DNA from: Thiobacillus denitrificans
GTDB lineage: Bacteria > Pseudomonadota > Gammaproteobacteria > Burkholderiales > Thiobacillaceae
Length of the DNA stretch: 64,000 nt
Reading direction: 5' to 3'
Assembly (NCBI GenBank): GCA_002424845.1
Contig: DILD01000028.1
Location: 1 to 64,000 of the forward strand
Shown here: positions 1-8,558 of the stretch, in pieces
Layout of the letters: every line of letters starts with the position of its first letter
How positions within the stretch are numbered: the stretch's first letter is position 1
The notes under the pieces: model-generated
The model's database searches: none
Seen by the model: the letters and a program-made list of their open reading frames with translations, nothing else
What the model was told of the DNA's origin: nothing
Program-made: the position numbers and the translations under genes

Positions 1-312
1 GAACGACTGGAACACGAAGCCGACGCGGCCCGCGCGCAGGCGGGCACGGGCGTCCTCGTCGAGTTCGTTGAGGCGCTGGCCGAGCAGCACGATCTCGCCC
101 GCCGATGGCTGGTCGAGTCCCGCCAGCAGGCCCAGCAGGGTGGACTTGCCGGAGCCGGAGGCACCGGTAATGGCGAGCGTTTCGCCCGCCTGGACGGCAA
201 GCGCCACTTCGCTCAGGATGGCCAGGATCCCATCGGCAGTTGGCACCTGCTGGGATAATGCGCGGGCGGCGACTACGGCATCGGGGAACTGTGCGTTGTC
301 GGAAGACGTCAT
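1..312 (-). CDS. ybbA: ABC transporter ATP-binding protein, YbbA/LolD-like (partial)
   Basis: This is the N-terminal 104 residues of an ABC ATPase; the rest lies beyond the left edge. The Walker A loop GASGSGKS is at residues 50-57, and the Q-loop glutamine (VFQS) is at about 102, where the window cuts the gene. It reads from an ATG at 310-312, and only 28 bp separate it from the divergent tesA gene. The ybbA/tesA divergent pair is also found in E. coli, where YbbA works with the permease YbbP. Members of this LolD/MacB-like group drive extraction or export of lipids or lipoproteins, but the substrate cannot be told from this fragment. The name rests mainly on synteny. Confidence 0.85.
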   Translation of the reverse strand, partial: MTSSDNAQFPDAVVAARALSQQVPTADGILAILSEVALAVQAGETLAITGASGSGKSTLLGLLAGLDQPSAGEIVLLGQRLNELDEDARARLRAGRVGFVFQSF

Positions 313-340
313 TAGGGTGTATTCGAGTTAGGGTTAATGG

Positions 341-985
341 ATGAATTATCGCTTGTGGTTGCTTTTGATGTTGTGGCTGCCGGGTTGGGCGCTGGCCAAT
401 ACGTGCTCGGTATTGATTGTCGGCGACAGCCTGAGTTCCGGTTATGGACTTGCCCAAGGCCAGGGCTGGGTGGATTTGCTTGATGCACGCCTGAAAAAAA
501 TCGCGCCGCCGCAAAAAAACAAGCAGTGGCGCGCAATCAACGCCAGCATCACTGGCGATACCACGCAGAACGGCCTGTTGCGCCTGCAGCCGGCGCTTGA
601 TCGGCACCGGCCGCAGGGCGTTCTGATCGAGCTCGGCGGCAACGATGCCCTGCGCGGCACGCCGCTGGCGGTGATCAGGCAGAATCTGGTCGCGATGGTT
701 CGCCAGGCCAAGGCGGCGGGCGCCTGGGTGGCCCTGCTGGAAGCGCCGGTACTGCCGAATTATGGCAAACCGTATGCCGACGCGGTGGCGAAACTGTATG
801 TGGACGTGGCGCGCGAGGAGAAAATCATTCGTGTGCCGTGTTTCGTCTGTGGCGTGGGTGTCACGGACGGCATGATGCAGGCCGACGGCATCCACCCCAA
901 TGAAAAGGCCCAGCCGAAAATGCTCGACGCGGTGTGGCCGCATATCCGGCCCAAGCTGCGCCATTGTCCGGTGAACAATTCATGA
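341..985 (+). CDS. tesA: Arylesterase / multifunctional acyl-CoA thioesterase I and lysophospholipase L1
   Basis: A 214-residue SGNH hydrolase. The GDS block holds the nucleophile Ser30 (VGDSLSSGYG). The other family blocks are Gly72, GGND at 99-102, and the Asp182/His185 pair in DGIHPN, so the full catalytic set is present. The N-terminal hydrophobic stretch ending in ALA (residues 5-19) is a signal peptide, which predicts a periplasmic enzyme. TesA hydrolyses acyl-CoA, lysophospholipid and aryl ester bonds. It is divergent from ybbA and overlaps the next gene by 4 nt (ATGA), so the two are probably co-transcribed. Confidence 0.93.
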   Translation: MNYRLWLLLMLWLPGWALANTCSVLIVGDSLSSGYGLAQGQGWVDLLDARLKKIAPPQKNKQWRAINASITGDTTQNGLLRLQPALDRHRPQGVLIELGGNDALRGTPLAVIRQNLVAMVRQAKAAGAWVALLEAPVLPNYGKPYADAVAKLYVDVAREEKIIRVPCFVCGVGVTDGMMQADGIHPNEKAQPKMLDAVWPHIRPKLRHCPVNNS

Positions 986-1365
986 ATGGCACTGCCTGTC
1001 CCTGCGGGTCGGGGCGCGTCTTGGCAGACTGTTGCGGCCGCTACCACGCTGGCGAGCCGGCACCGGACGCCGAGTGCCTGATGCGCTCGCGTTACAGTGC
1101 TTATGTGCTGGGGCTGGAGGACTATCTGTGCGCGAGTTGGCATCCCGACACCCGTCCAACCACGCTCGGCCTCGGCGTGCCACCGCGTCCGAAATGGCTG
1201 GGGCTGATGGTGAAGGCGCATACAGTCCTGGACTCGATTCATGCAACGGTGGAATTCGTTGCACGCTATAAGGTGAATGGCCGTGCATTCAAGCTGCACG
1301 AAGTTAGCCGTTTCGAGCGGGTGGACGGTCGCTGGTTGTATGTCGACGGTGAAATTCGTGAATGA
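982..1365 (+). CDS. YchJ-like (UPF0225) SEC-C motif protein
   Basis: A 127-residue protein that opens with a SEC-C zinc-binding motif, CPCGSG...DCCGRYH, within residues 6-24. The conserved YchJ signature follows (CLMRSRYSAYVLG, then HPDTRP). I chose the ATG at 982 because it overlaps the tesA stop by 4 nt and puts the motif at the N-terminus as in the family; a longer frame from 934 would run into tesA. SEC-C motifs bind zinc and in SecA contact SecB or ribosomes, but the role of YchJ is not established. The C-terminal half resembles an NTF2-like fold (FVARYKVNG, HEVSRFERVDGRWLYVDG). Confidence 0.88.
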   Translation: MNGTACPCGSGRVLADCCGRYHAGEPAPDAECLMRSRYSAYVLGLEDYLCASWHPDTRPTTLGLGVPPRPKWLGLMVKAHTVLDSIHATVEFVARYKVNGRAFKLHEVSRFERVDGRWLYVDGEIRE

Positions 1366-1375
1366 GGGATGCTTC

Positions 1376-1816
1376 ATGCAGATAAGCAAGCTGGGCCATG
1401 CTGTATTGAAGGTACGCAGTCTGGCCGTATCGTCCCCGTTCTATCGTGATGTGCTGGGCTTGAAGGAAGTTGCACGCCATGGCGCCCACATGGCTTTCTT
1501 TTCGTGCGGTGAGAACCATCACGACCTCGCGCTGCTGGAGGTCGGCATGCAGGCGGCGTCACCTCTCGAATATCAGGTCGGGCTGTATCACCTGGTATTC
1601 AAAATCGGCGACTCTCTCGACGAATTGCGTGCTTGCCGCGATCACCTTATGGAGCATGGCGTCGAACTGGCCGGTCAGTCTGACCATCGCGTCAGCCAGT
1701 CACTTTATTGCCACGATCCGGACGGAATCATGATCGAGCTTTACGTCGATGCTGATCCTGCACTGTGGCGCGATGATCCCGGGGCTGTGGCTTATGTGGG
1801 CGCGCTTAAACTCTAG
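1376..1816 (+). CDS. VOC family (glyoxalase/dioxygenase-fold) protein
   Basis: A 146-residue single-unit vicinal-oxygen-chelate protein with two beta-alpha-beta-beta-beta modules. The first starts LGHAVLKVRSL and contains FYRDVLGL; the second contains LYHLVFKI and ends CHDPDGIMIELY. Candidate metal ligands are His6 (LGH), the His in LYHLVFKI and the Glu in MIELY, the arrangement seen in CatE-like extradiol dioxygenases and related enzymes. The ATG at 1376 has GAGGGA about 8 nt upstream; a longer frame starting at 1277 lies inside the preceding gene. The substrate is unknown. It ends the tesA operon just before a strong hairpin terminator. Confidence 0.8.
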   Translation: MQISKLGHAVLKVRSLAVSSPFYRDVLGLKEVARHGAHMAFFSCGENHHDLALLEVGMQAASPLEYQVGLYHLVFKIGDSLDELRACRDHLMEHGVELAGQSDHRVSQSLYCHDPDGIMIELYVDADPALWRDDPGAVAYVGALKL

Positions 1817-1823
1817 AGCTCAA

Positions 1824-1857
1824 ATGAACAAAGCCCGCCTAAGCGGGCTTTGTTCAT
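1824..1857. terminator. Bidirectional hairpin terminator
   Basis: A perfect 15-bp inverted repeat with a 4-nt CTAA loop. The arms are 1824-1838 and 1843-1857, and the GCCCGC/GCGGGC core is flanked by A/T-rich ends that give U-tracts on both strands. It lies between the convergent VOC gene and the minus-strand tRNA cluster, so it can serve both. Confidence 0.85.
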
Positions 1858-1873
1858 GCTTCCAGTAAAACGG

Positions 1874-1950
1874 TGGGGTGGATGATGGGGCTCGAACCCA
1901 CGACAACAGGAATCACAATCCTGGACTCTACCAACTGAGCTACATCCACC
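1874..1950 (-). tRNA. tRNA-His (GTG)
   Basis: On the minus strand the 5' end is GGTGGATG and pairs with CATCCACC, giving the extra G-1:C73 pair typical of tRNA-His. The anticodon loop TTGTGAT reads GTG, and the TGGGTTCGAGCCC T-arm is intact. CCA is encoded at 1874-1876. It is the third tRNA of a Pro-Arg-His cluster. Confidence 0.96.
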
Positions 1951-1985
1951 ATTGTGTCGCCAGCGACGCTGGCAACGAAAAAACT

Positions 1986-2062
1986 TGGCCTGCCCGACAG
2001 GAATCGAACCTGTAACCCCCAGCTTAGAAGGCTGGTGCTCTATCCAGTTGAGCTACGGGCAG
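1986..2062 (-). tRNA. tRNA-Arg (TCT)
   Basis: The acceptor arms CTGCCCG/CGGGCAG, D-arm AGCTCAACTGGATAGAGC, anticodon loop CTTCTAA (anticodon TCT) and T-loop GTTCGATTC are all complete. CCA is encoded at 1986-1988. It is the second tRNA of the Pro-Arg-His cluster. Confidence 0.96.
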
Positions 2063-2085
2063 AGACACTCATCGGGCTTGTGGGG

Positions 2086-2162
2086 TGGTCGGGGTGAGGG
2101 GATTCGAACTCCTGACATCCTGCTCCCAAAGCAGGCGCGCTACCGGGCTGCGCTACACCCCG
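2086..2162 (-). tRNA. tRNA-Pro (TGG)
   Basis: The acceptor is CGGGGTG/CACCCCG with discriminator A. The anticodon loop TTTGGGA reads TGG, the T-loop is GTTCGAATC, and CCA is encoded at 2086-2088. It is the first gene downstream of the promoter at 2205-2233. Confidence 0.96.
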
Positions 2163-2204
2163 AAATCCTATCCATGCATACCAGCCGCATTTCGGAGAAG
2201 CGAG

Positions 2205-2233
2205 ACTATACATGGCCGAATTGGCCGGGTCAA
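2205..2233 (-). promoter_or_regulatory. Sigma70-type promoter of the Pro-Arg-His tRNA cluster
   Basis: Reading the minus strand, TTGACC (2233-2228) is followed after exactly 17 nt by TATAGT (2210-2205). This lies about 43 nt upstream of tRNA-Pro and matches the sigma70 consensus closely. It points away from folD. Confidence 0.8.
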
Positions 2234-2295
2234 TTTTCGCTTGAGTAAGGTGGGGGCTTCCGGGAAAATCACCCTTTTGCCACAGGGTTGTTCTG

Positions 2296-3150
2296 ATGAG
2301 CGCACGTATTCTCGACGGCAAGGCCATGGCCGATACCATCCTCGCAGTAATCCACGACAAGGTGGCTGAGCGCGAGGTTCAGGGCAAGCGCCGCCCCGGC
2401 CTTGCGGTGATTCTGGTCGGCGGCGATCCGGCCTCCGCGGTGTATGTACGCAACAAAAAGCGCGCCTGCGAGCGGGCCGGTGTCAACAGCGTGTCGCATG
2501 ACTTGCCCGAGACCACCACCCAGGCTGAGCTCCTCGCCCTGATTGACACGTTAAACGCTGACGGCGCCATGGACGGCATTCTGGTGCAGTTGCCATTGCC
2601 TGCGCACATCGACGCGGAAACGGTGATCGAGCGCATCCGTCCGGACAAGGACGTCGACGGCTTCCATCCCTACAACATCGGCCGTCTTGCGGTGAAAATG
2701 CCGACCCTGCGGCCTTCCACGCCGCGCGGCATCATGACGCTGCTGCGTGCGACCAACGAGGAACTGCGCGGCAAGAATGCGGTGATGGTGGGGGCATCCA
2801 ATATCGTTGGCCGTCCGATGAGCCTGGAGCTGCTGCTGGCCGGTTGCACCATTACGGTGTGCCACAGTGCCACACGTGATCTGGAAAGTTTTGTGCGATC
2901 GGCCGAAATCCTGGTGGTGGGAGTGGGGCGGCCCCACATGATTCCGGGCGACTGGGTGCGCGAAGGCGCAATCGTGATCGATGTGGGTATTAACCGCTTG
3001 CCGGACGGCAAACTGGTCGGCGATGTCGATTTCGACAGCGCAGTCGGGCACGCCAGCTGGATTACCCCAGTGCCTGGAGGGGTCGGGCCGATGACGGTTG
3101 CGACACTGCTGGAAAACACGCTCGAAGCGGCGTTGATGCACAATCCCTGA
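2296..3150 (+). CDS. folD: Bifunctional methylenetetrahydrofolate dehydrogenase / methenyltetrahydrofolate cyclohydrolase
   Basis: A 284-residue protein, the usual FolD length. It interconverts 5,10-methylene-THF and 10-formyl-THF using NADP+ in the cytoplasm. Diagnostic segments are YVRNKK (Tyr50 and catalytic Lys54), the VQLPLP signature, the Rossmann segment [11 protein letters not shown] and the C-terminal [10 protein letters not shown]. The gene stands alone between the divergent tRNA cluster and convergent cbbY. Its 10-formyl-THF feeds purine synthesis and formyl-Met-tRNA. Confidence 0.96.
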   Translation: MSARILDGKAMADTILAVIHDKVAEREVQGKRRPGLAVILVGGDPASAVYVRNKKRACERAGVNSVSHDLPETTTQAELLALIDTLNADGAMDGILVQLPLPAHIDAETVIERIRPDKDVDGFHPYNIGRLAVKMPTLRPSTPRGIMTLLRATNEELRGKNAVMVGASNIVGRPMSLELLLAGCTITVCHSATRDLESFVRSAEILVVGVGRPHMIPGDWVREGAIVIDVGINRLPDGKLVGDVDFDSAVGHASWITPVPGGVGPMTVATLLENTLEAALMHNP

Positions 3151-3157
3151 AAGGGTT

Positions 3158-3226
3158 CTTATCCGCGAAGGCCCGTGAAGAAAGCCTGTTTCCCCTTCGC
3201 GTTTCTTCGCGCCCTTCGCGGATAAG
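3158..3226. repeat. Intergenic palindromic repeat, copy 1 (TTCGCG sub-repeats)
   Basis: The arms 3158-3171 and 3213-3226 form a perfect 14-bp stem. The right part, 3195-3226, is a ladder of CTTCGCGTTT, CTTCGCGCCC and TTCGCGG units with a period near 10 nt. A closely similar element is at 16591-16663. It fills the gap between convergent folD and cbbY and may act as a terminator for either. Confidence 0.8.
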
Positions 3227-3227
3227 T

Positions 3228-3986
3228 TTAGTTGGTGTGCAGCGTTCTGAGGTAAGCGACGTCGACGAAGGGCTGGCCGAGATCGGGGCCGGCGAGCCGG
3301 CGATTGGGGGCGCCAGGGTCGCCAAGGTCGGACAGTACGACGGCAGCGCCTGTGAAGTCGTGATCGAGTGTGTAGTCGTTGACCGTGATCAGTGTTTTCA
3401 GATGGGCCCCCAGACTCGCGCGCAAGCCGTTCTCCGAGTCTTCGAATGCCAGACAGTCGCGTGCCTCCAGCCCCATTTTCTCCAGCGCGTAATGGTAGAT
3501 GTCGGGCGCGGGTTTTTTCGCCGGCACGATGTCGCCTGCCGCGATGACCTCGAACCAGTCCTGCGTGCCCGCCCCCAGGCTGTGTTCCAGCAGCACGGTG
3601 ACGTTTTCGGGGGTGGTGGTGGTCGCGATGGCCAGGCGCAGTCCTGCGGCACGTGCCTCGATCAGCAATCGTTTGACGCCTGAGCGCATCGGGATGCCGC
3701 CGCGGGCCGCCAGTGCGCTGTAGTGGCGGGTCTTGGCCTTGTGCAATTCGGCGACCATTTCGTCGAAATTGGCCGGTTTTTCATAATCAGGCCGAAAGTG
3801 GTCAATGTAGTATTTTATCCGTTCCTTGCCGCCGGTCACGGCGAGAAGCTTGCCATACAGGTCGACATCCCAGTTCCAGTCGAGGCCTGCTTCGGCAAAG
3901 GCTTGATTGAAGGCGGGACGGTGACCGTCACGTTCGGTATCGGCAAGGGTACCGTCAACGTCGAAGAGAAGGGCTTGCAGGGTCAT
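3228..3986 (-). CDS. cbbY: HAD-superfamily sugar phosphatase, CbbY type
   Basis: A 252-residue HAD hydrolase. Motif I is DVDGTLADTE, with nucleophile Asp9 and acid Asp11. A helical cap follows (GGKERIKYYI), then motif II (ATTTTP), motif III Lys in AKKPAPDIY and motif IV FEDSENG. This set, with the TGGKERI cap signature, matches CbbY. In autotrophs CbbY dephosphorylates xylulose-1,5-bisphosphate, a misfire product that inhibits Rubisco. Here the gene stands alone, convergent to folD and divergent from dksA, rather than in a cbb operon. It could instead act on another sugar phosphate. Confidence 0.85.
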   Translation of the reverse strand: MTLQALLFDVDGTLADTERDGHRPAFNQAFAEAGLDWNWDVDLYGKLLAVTGGKERIKYYIDHFRPDYEKPANFDEMVAELHKAKTRHYSALAARGGIPMRSGVKRLLIEARAAGLRLAIATTTTPENVTVLLEHSLGAGTQDWFEVIAAGDIVPAKKPAPDIYHYALEKMGLEARDCLAFEDSENGLRASLGAHLKTLITVNDYTLDHDFTGAAVVLSDLGDPGAPNRRLAGPDLGQPFVDVAYLRTLHTN

Positions 3987-4070
3987 ATGGGTTGCGGCGA
4001 TTAAGTGATTCTGATATTAAGTCAGGTTGGGCTGTGCCCGGTATGGACGAAAATTTTCAAAGAGAACGAG

Positions 4071-4490
4071 ATGGCTGAAACATTGATGCGCTTCGAGCCT
4101 TACAAGGCCAAAAAGGGCGAAGAATACATGAACGCAAAACAGCTCGCGCATTTTCGCAAAATGCTCGAAGCCTGGAAAGCCGAACTGTCGCAGGACATCG
4201 ATACCACCTTGCATTCCATGCAGGATGAGCAGACCGTTTTTGCCGACCCCAATGACCGTGCCACCCAGGAGTCCGACATGGCGCTGGAACTGCGAAATCG
4301 GGACAGGGAGCGCAAGTTGATCAAGAAAATCAACGAAACCATCGCCAAGATCGATGGCGGCGACTATGGCTATTGCGAATCCTGTGGCATCGAAATCGGG
4401 CTGGATCGCCTGCAGGCACGCCCGACTGCCACCATGTGCATCGACTGCAAGACGCTTGAAGAAATCCGTGAACGTCAGGTTGCCAAATAA
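4071..4490 (+). CDS. dksA: RNA polymerase-binding transcription factor DksA
   Basis: A 139-residue DksA with a long coiled-coil whose tip carries the acidic DPNDRATQ motif. The C4 zinc finger, CESC...CIDC, is complete. DksA enters the RNA polymerase secondary channel and, with ppGpp, represses rRNA promoters and activates amino acid promoters. I chose the ATG at 4071 because GAGAACGAG lies just upstream and the protein then begins [12 protein letters not shown]; a frame from 4005 would add 22 residues without a ribosome site. The following gene starts 7 nt after its stop. Confidence 0.95.
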   Translation: MAETLMRFEPYKAKKGEEYMNAKQLAHFRKMLEAWKAELSQDIDTTLHSMQDEQTVFADPNDRATQESDMALELRNRDRERKLIKKINETIAKIDGGDYGYCESCGIEIGLDRLQARPTATMCIDCKTLEEIRERQVAK

Positions 4491-4497
4491 ACTCGCC

Positions 4498-4956
4498 ATG
4501 ACACAGCTCAGTTCGGAACAGACCAGTGAATTCGACCGTTACTACAACGGCTTGCTATACAGCGTGATGCGCTGGGATCAGTTGACCGAGTTCTGGCAAA
4601 AGGTTGATGCCGGGGCCGGTTGGTACCTTTATGCGGTTGGCCAGCAGCGGCCGCAGGCTCCCTCGGATGCAGAAAAGGTCAAGCAGTTCATGCGTGAAGT
4701 TGATGAGTTGCTGCGGCGCGAACATCACGAGGATTATTGCGCGATTGTTTATGCAGACGATCTCGACGCCCCTAGTTTCATCAAGATTTACGATCCAGGC
4801 CACCTCGGCAGCTCGTGCGGCTCCAGTTCGATGAAATCCTCGGTGGCCCCTGGCTGGCTGATGTGCCGGATGCCGCCGCGCGAACTCGAAATGTCTGGCG
4901 TGGTCACCGGGCAGCGCAAGCGCTGGTGGCAGGCGTTTCTTGGTGAAGTGGTCTGA
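4498..4956 (+). CDS. Conserved hypothetical protein downstream of dksA
   Basis: A 152-residue soluble protein that I do not recognise. It is rich in aromatic residues (FDRYYNGLLYSVMRWDQLTEFW), has a central acidic helix (MREVDELLRREHHEDY), a Gly/Ser/Cys loop (HLGSSCGSSSMKSS) and a basic tail (GQRKRWWQAFLG). No signal peptide or membrane segment is visible. The ATG at 4498 follows the dksA stop by 7 nt and the gene ends before a shared terminator, so the two should be co-transcribed. A longer frame from 4354 would lie on top of dksA and was not chosen. Confidence 0.75.
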   Translation: MTQLSSEQTSEFDRYYNGLLYSVMRWDQLTEFWQKVDAGAGWYLYAVGQQRPQAPSDAEKVKQFMREVDELLRREHHEDYCAIVYADDLDAPSFIKIYDPGHLGSSCGSSSMKSSVAPGWLMCRMPPRELEMSGVVTGQRKRWWQAFLGEVV

Positions 4957-4972
4957 TAGGGCTGGGTGCGAT

Positions 4973-5017
4973 TGACGCAATAAAAACGCGCCATTTAGGC
5001 GCGTTTTTATTGCGTCA
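4973..5017. terminator. Strong bidirectional terminator between the dksA operon and pnp
   Basis: A perfect 20-bp inverted repeat (4973-4992 and 4998-5017) with an ATTTA loop. The GCGCC/GGCGC core is flanked by A5/T5 tracts, so it works in both directions between two convergent operons. Confidence 0.92.
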
Positions 5018-5061
5018 GCGCCACACACTGGTTGCGCGCGGCACTGGGGACTGGGGGCAGG

Positions 5062-7185
5062 TCAGCTGACCTGTTCCTCGTCGCCGGGAGACACCGGTGC
5101 GGGAGCTTCCAGCAGGGCCTTCATCGATAGACGCAGGCGGCCTTTTTCGTCAGCCTCCAGAATTTTCACCCGCACGACCTGACCTTCTTTCAGGTAGTCG
5201 CCGATGGTGTTGACGCGCTCGTGGGCGATCTGCGAGATGTGCAGCAGGCCGTCACGGCCCGGCAGCACGTTGACGATTGCGCCGAAGTCCAGCAGCTTGA
5301 TGACCGGGCCTTCGTAGACCTTGCCGACTTCGACTTCGGCGGTGATCTCCTCGATGCGCTTCTTCGCCAGTTCGCCGGCTTCCATGCTGGTGCAGGCGAT
5401 CTTCACGCTGCCGTCTTCCTGGATGTCGATCTGGGTGCCGGTTTCCTCGGTCAGTGCGCGGATCACGGCGCCGCCCTTGCCGATGACGTCACGGATCTTT
5501 TCCGGGTTGATCTTCATCGCAATGATGCGCGGCGCGTAGGCCGACATTTCATGGGTCTCGGAGACCGACGATTTCATGATGCCGAGGATGTGCATGCGGC
5601 CTTCCTGAGCCTGGCTCAGCGCGGCCTGCATGATTTCCGTGGTGATACCGGTGATCTTGATGTCCATCTGCAGTGCGGTCACGCCTTTTTCGGTGCCCGC
5701 GACCTTGAAGTCCATGTCGCCCAGATGGTCCTCGTCGCCGAGGATGTCGGTCAGCACGGCGAAGCGGTTGCCTTCCTTGATCAGGCCCATGGCGATGCCG
5801 GCAACGTGCGCCTTCAGCGGTGCGCCGGCATCCATCATCGACAGGCAGCCGCCGCAGACCGAAGCCATCGACGACGAGCCATTGGATTCGGTGATTTCGG
5901 AGACCACGCGCATGGTGTAGCCGAATTCTTCCTTGGTCGGCAGCACCGCCATCAAGGCCCGCTTGGCGAGGCGGCCGTGGCCCACTTCGCGGCGCTTGGG
6001 CGCGCCTACGCGGCCGGTTTCGCCGGTGGCGTAGGGCGGCATGTTGTACTGCAGCATGAAGTGGTCGGAGTAGCTGCCTTCCAGCGCGTCGATGGTTTGT
6101 TCGTCGCGTCCGGTGCCGAGCGTGGTGACGACCAGCGCCTGGGTTTCGCCGCGGGTGAACAGGGCGGAGCCGTGGGTGCGCGGCAGCACGCCAGTGCGGA
6201 TGGTGATCGGGCGCACGGTGCGGGTGTCGCGGCCGTCGATGCGTGGCTGGCCGGACAGGATGCGGTTGCGCACCACGCTGGCCTCCAGGCGGTGGAACGC
6301 GTCCTTGACGTGGTTGGCGGCGACGGTGTCCATGTCGGCCGTGATCAGATCGGCAAAGGCCTTGCTGCGCACTTCGTCGATGGCGCTCATGCGCGCCTGC
6401 TTCTGCTTGATGTTGTAGGCCGCTTGCAGGCCGTCTTCGGCCAGCGCCTTCAGGCGTTCCACCATCGCGGTGTCTTCGGCAAGCGGCTGCCAGTCCCATG
6501 CGTCGGCGCCGGCTTCGTCGGTGAGTTCGTTGATGGCGTTGATCGCAGCCTGCATCTGGGTGTGGCCGAACACGACTGCACCCAGCATGATGTCTTCAGG
6601 CAGTTCCATGGCTTCGGATTCGACCATCAGCACGGCGGTTTCGGTGCCGGCAACGACCAGATCCAGCGCCGAATCCTTCAGTTCGGAATTGGTCGGGTTG
6701 AGCACATACTCACCGTTGATGAAACCGACGCGTGCTGCGCCCACCGGGCCGTCGAACGGCAGGCCGGAAAGCGACAGCGCGGCGGAGGCACCGATCAGTG
6801 CGGGAATGTCGCCGCTGACTTCGGGGTTGGACGAAATGACGGTGGCGATGATCTGCACTTCGTTGAAGAAGCCTTCCGGGAAGAGCGGACGGATGGGGCG
6901 GTCGATCAGGCGGCAAATCAGAATTTCACCGTCGGAGGCACGGCTTTCGCGCTTGAGGAAGCCGCCGGGGATGCGGCCGGCTGCGTAGGTTTTTTCCTGG
7001 TAGTCGACGGTCAGCGGGAAGAAATCCTGGCCGGGTTTGACTTCGTTCTTGGCAACCACGGTGACCAGCACCACGGTGTCGTCCATGTTGACGAGGACGG
7101 CGCCGGAGGCCTGGCGGGCGATTTCACCCGTTTCGAGGGTGACCTGATGACGACCATAGGTAAACGTTTTCTTGATGGCGCTCAC
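5062..7185 (-). CDS. pnp: Polyribonucleotide nucleotidyltransferase (PNPase)
   Basis: About 707 residues with the full PNPase order: first RNase PH-like domain, helical linker, second RNase PH-like domain ([19 protein letters not shown]), KH domain ([16 protein letters not shown]) and C-terminal S1 domain ([29 protein letters not shown]). It degrades RNA 3' to 5' by phosphorolysis in the degradosome. An upstream in-frame ATG at 7200 exists. I prefer the GTG at 7185, which has AAAGGA 6 nt upstream, because the ATG would lie over that ribosome site. It follows rpsO, with a hairpin terminator in the gap, as in E. coli. Confidence 0.96.
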   Translation of the reverse strand: MSAIKKTFTYGRHQVTLETGEIARQASGAVLVNMDDTVVLVTVVAKNEVKPGQDFFPLTVDYQEKTYAAGRIPGGFLKRESRASDGEILICRLIDRPIRPLFPEGFFNEVQIIATVISSNPEVSGDIPALIGASAALSLSGLPFDGPVGAARVGFINGEYVLNPTNSELKDSALDLVVAGTETAVLMVESEAMELPEDIMLGAVVFGHTQMQAAINAINELTDEAGADAWDWQPLAEDTAMVERLKALAEDGLQAAYNIKQKQARMSAIDEVRSKAFADLITADMDTVAANHVKDAFHRLEASVVRNRILSGQPRIDGRDTRTVRPITIRTGVLPRTHGSALFTRGETQALVVTTLGTGRDEQTIDALEGSYSDHFMLQYNMPPYATGETGRVGAPKRREVGHGRLAKRALMAVLPTKEEFGYTMRVVSEITESNGSSSMASVCGGCLSMMDAGAPLKAHVAGIAMGLIKEGNRFAVLTDILGDEDHLGDMDFKVAGTEKGVTALQMDIKITGITTEIMQAALSQAQEGRMHILGIMKSSVSETHEMSAYAPRIIAMKINPEKIRDVIGKGGAVIRALTEETGTQIDIQEDGSVKIACTSMEAGELAKKRIEEITAEVEVGKVYEGPVIKLLDFGAIVNVLPGRDGLLHISQIAHERVNTIGDYLKEGQVVRVKILEADEKGRLRLSMKALLEAPAPVSPGDEEQVS

Positions 7186-7202
7186 ACGAATTCCTTTCAA
7201 AC

Positions 7203-7229
7203 AAAAACGCCCCGCTTCAGGCGGGGCGC
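7203..7229 (-). terminator. Intrinsic terminator between rpsO and pnp
   Basis: On the minus strand CGCCCCGC and GCGGGGCG (7228-7221 and 7215-7208) form an 8-bp GC stem followed by GTTTTTG. A second hairpin, CAGGGGC/GCCCCTG, sits at 7238-7254. Together they separate rpsO from pnp and may set pnp expression by attenuation or processing. Confidence 0.75.
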
Positions 7230-7303
7230 AGAAAACTCAGGGGCGTAGCCCCTGGGCCAGATTTTCGACAATGTTGCGGCAGCGAATCACCGATGCGGGG
7301 CGC

Positions 7304-7573
7304 TTACTTGCGCAGGCCGAGACGATCGATCAGGGTCTTGTAGCCTTCGAGGTTGGTACGCTTCAGGTAGTCCAGCAGCTTGCGGCGGCGGCTCACCATC
7401 TTCAGCAGGCCACGACGCGAGTGGTGATCTTTCATGTTGGCCTTGAAGTGGCCGGTCAGGTCATTGATGCGGGCCGTCAGCAGGGCAACCTGCACTTCGG
7501 GGGAGCCGGTGTCGGCGGCGGCGCGTTGGTAATTCTGGACGATTTCAGCTTTTTGAGCGACGGTAACAGCCAT
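7304..7573 (-). CDS. rpsO: 30S ribosomal protein S15
   Basis: An 89-residue S15 of standard length. It shows the helical 16S rRNA-binding signature with [20 protein letters not shown] and the C-terminal [14 protein letters not shown]15 is a primary binder that organises the central domain of the 30S subunit. It lies between truB and pnp, the usual order. The start has GGAG a few bases upstream. Confidence 0.97.
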   Translation of the reverse strand: MAVTVAQKAEIVQNYQRAAADTGSPEVQVALLTARINDLTGHFKANMKDHHSRRGLLKMVSRRRKLLDYLKRTNLEGYKTLIDRLGLRK

Positions 7574-7661
7574 GGTGTACTCCTTTTAAATCGCGTGGCC
7601 TGCGGCTGAGCGGGACACGTTCCGGGAAAAACGCGATTTTACGCTAAATGAGGGGCTTGAC

Positions 7662-8558
7662 TCAAGTCTGTTGGGTGGCGATGAGACGGCGTGGCGCCAG
7701 TTGCCCCGCATCCGCATCGACCAGCCCAATAAAGGTGTTTGCCGTCGTGTAGGCACGTATCAAGCCGGGTTCTGCCGTGACATGCGCGATGCTGCGGCCC
7801 TGGCGCAAGCCTTCTGCTTCGGCGTCTTCGAGCATAATCGCGGGCAGGTGGGCCACCAGACAGTCGGCCGGGAGCAACAGGGCATGGCGTTGCGTGGCGT
7901 CGAGCGCCTCCAGTTCGGCCAAGCTATGTGCCTGTTCCAATTTGAAGCCACCGGAACCGAGGCGTGTCAGCGCAGTGAGATGGGCACCGCAGCCAAGGGC
8001 GGCGCCGATGTCCTGCGCCAGGGTGCGAATGTAGGTGCCGGCGCTGCATTGCACATCGAGCACCACGCGCGGCGGGGCGCATTCGACCACCTCCAGCGAA
8101 CGGATGGTCACTTTGCGCGGCGGCCGGTCGATTTCGATGCCGGCGCGTGCATATTCGTAGAGCGGGCGCCCTTGGTGCTTGAGTGCCGAATGCATGGGCG
8201 GGATTTGCTCGATTTCGCCCGTGAAGCGCGGCAATACGGCTTCGAGATCGGCGCAGCTTGCGTGGACTTCAGCGCGGCTGAGTATCTCGCCTTCGGGGTC
8301 GCCGGTGCTCGTGGTGACGCCAAGCTGCTGGACCGCACGATAGTGTTTGTCGGCATCGAGCAGGTAGGCGGAAAACTTGGTGGCTTCGCCGAAGCACAAG
8401 GGCAGCAGGCCGTCGGCAAAGGGATCAAGCGTGCCGGTGTGGCCGGCCTTCCTGGCGTTGAGCAGCCACTTGGCCTTTTGCAATGCGGCGTTGGAGGTGA
8501 TGCCGACCGGCTTGTTCAGCAGCAGCACGCCATCGACAACTTGGCGGGCGGGTTTCAC
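7662..8558 (-). CDS. truB: tRNA pseudouridine(55) synthase
   Basis: A 298-residue TruB that isomerises U55 in the T-loop of tRNAs. The catalytic Asp45 lies in AGHTGTLDPFADGLLP, preceded by the N-terminal GVLLLNKPVGITSN. The Arg-containing CSAGTYIRTLAQDIG segment and a C-terminal PUA-like extension follow. Its start overlaps the end of rbfA by 4 nt, so translation is probably coupled. Confidence 0.96.
   Translation of the reverse strand: MKPARQVVDGVLLLNKPVGITSNAALQKAKWLLNARKAGHTGTLDPFADGLLPLCFGEATKFSAYLLDADKHYRAVQQLGVTTSTGDPEGEILSRAEVHASCADLEAVLPRFTGEIEQIPPMHSALKHQGRPLYEYARAGIEIDRPPRKVTIRSLEVVECAPPRVVLDVQCSAGTYIRTLAQDIGAALGCGAHLTALTRLGSGGFKLEQAHSLAELEALDATQRHALLLPADCLVAHLPAIMLEDAEAEGLRQGRSIAHVTAEPGLIRAYTTANTFIGLVDADAGQLAPRRLIATQQT

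Noticed and set aside
1277..1375. N-terminal extension of the VOC gene
   Set aside because: It lies inside the preceding SEC-C gene in another frame and lacks the family sequence.
2040..2360. A minus-strand frame reading GVAQPGSAPALGAGCQEFESP
   Set aside because: It translates the tRNA-Pro and tRNA-Arg genes. This peptide is a well-known false protein from tRNA clusters.
5221..7248. A 675-residue plus-strand frame opposite pnp
   Set aside because: The composition is His/Asp/Phe/Gly-heavy with no domain, and it matches the antisense of PNPase codons throughout.
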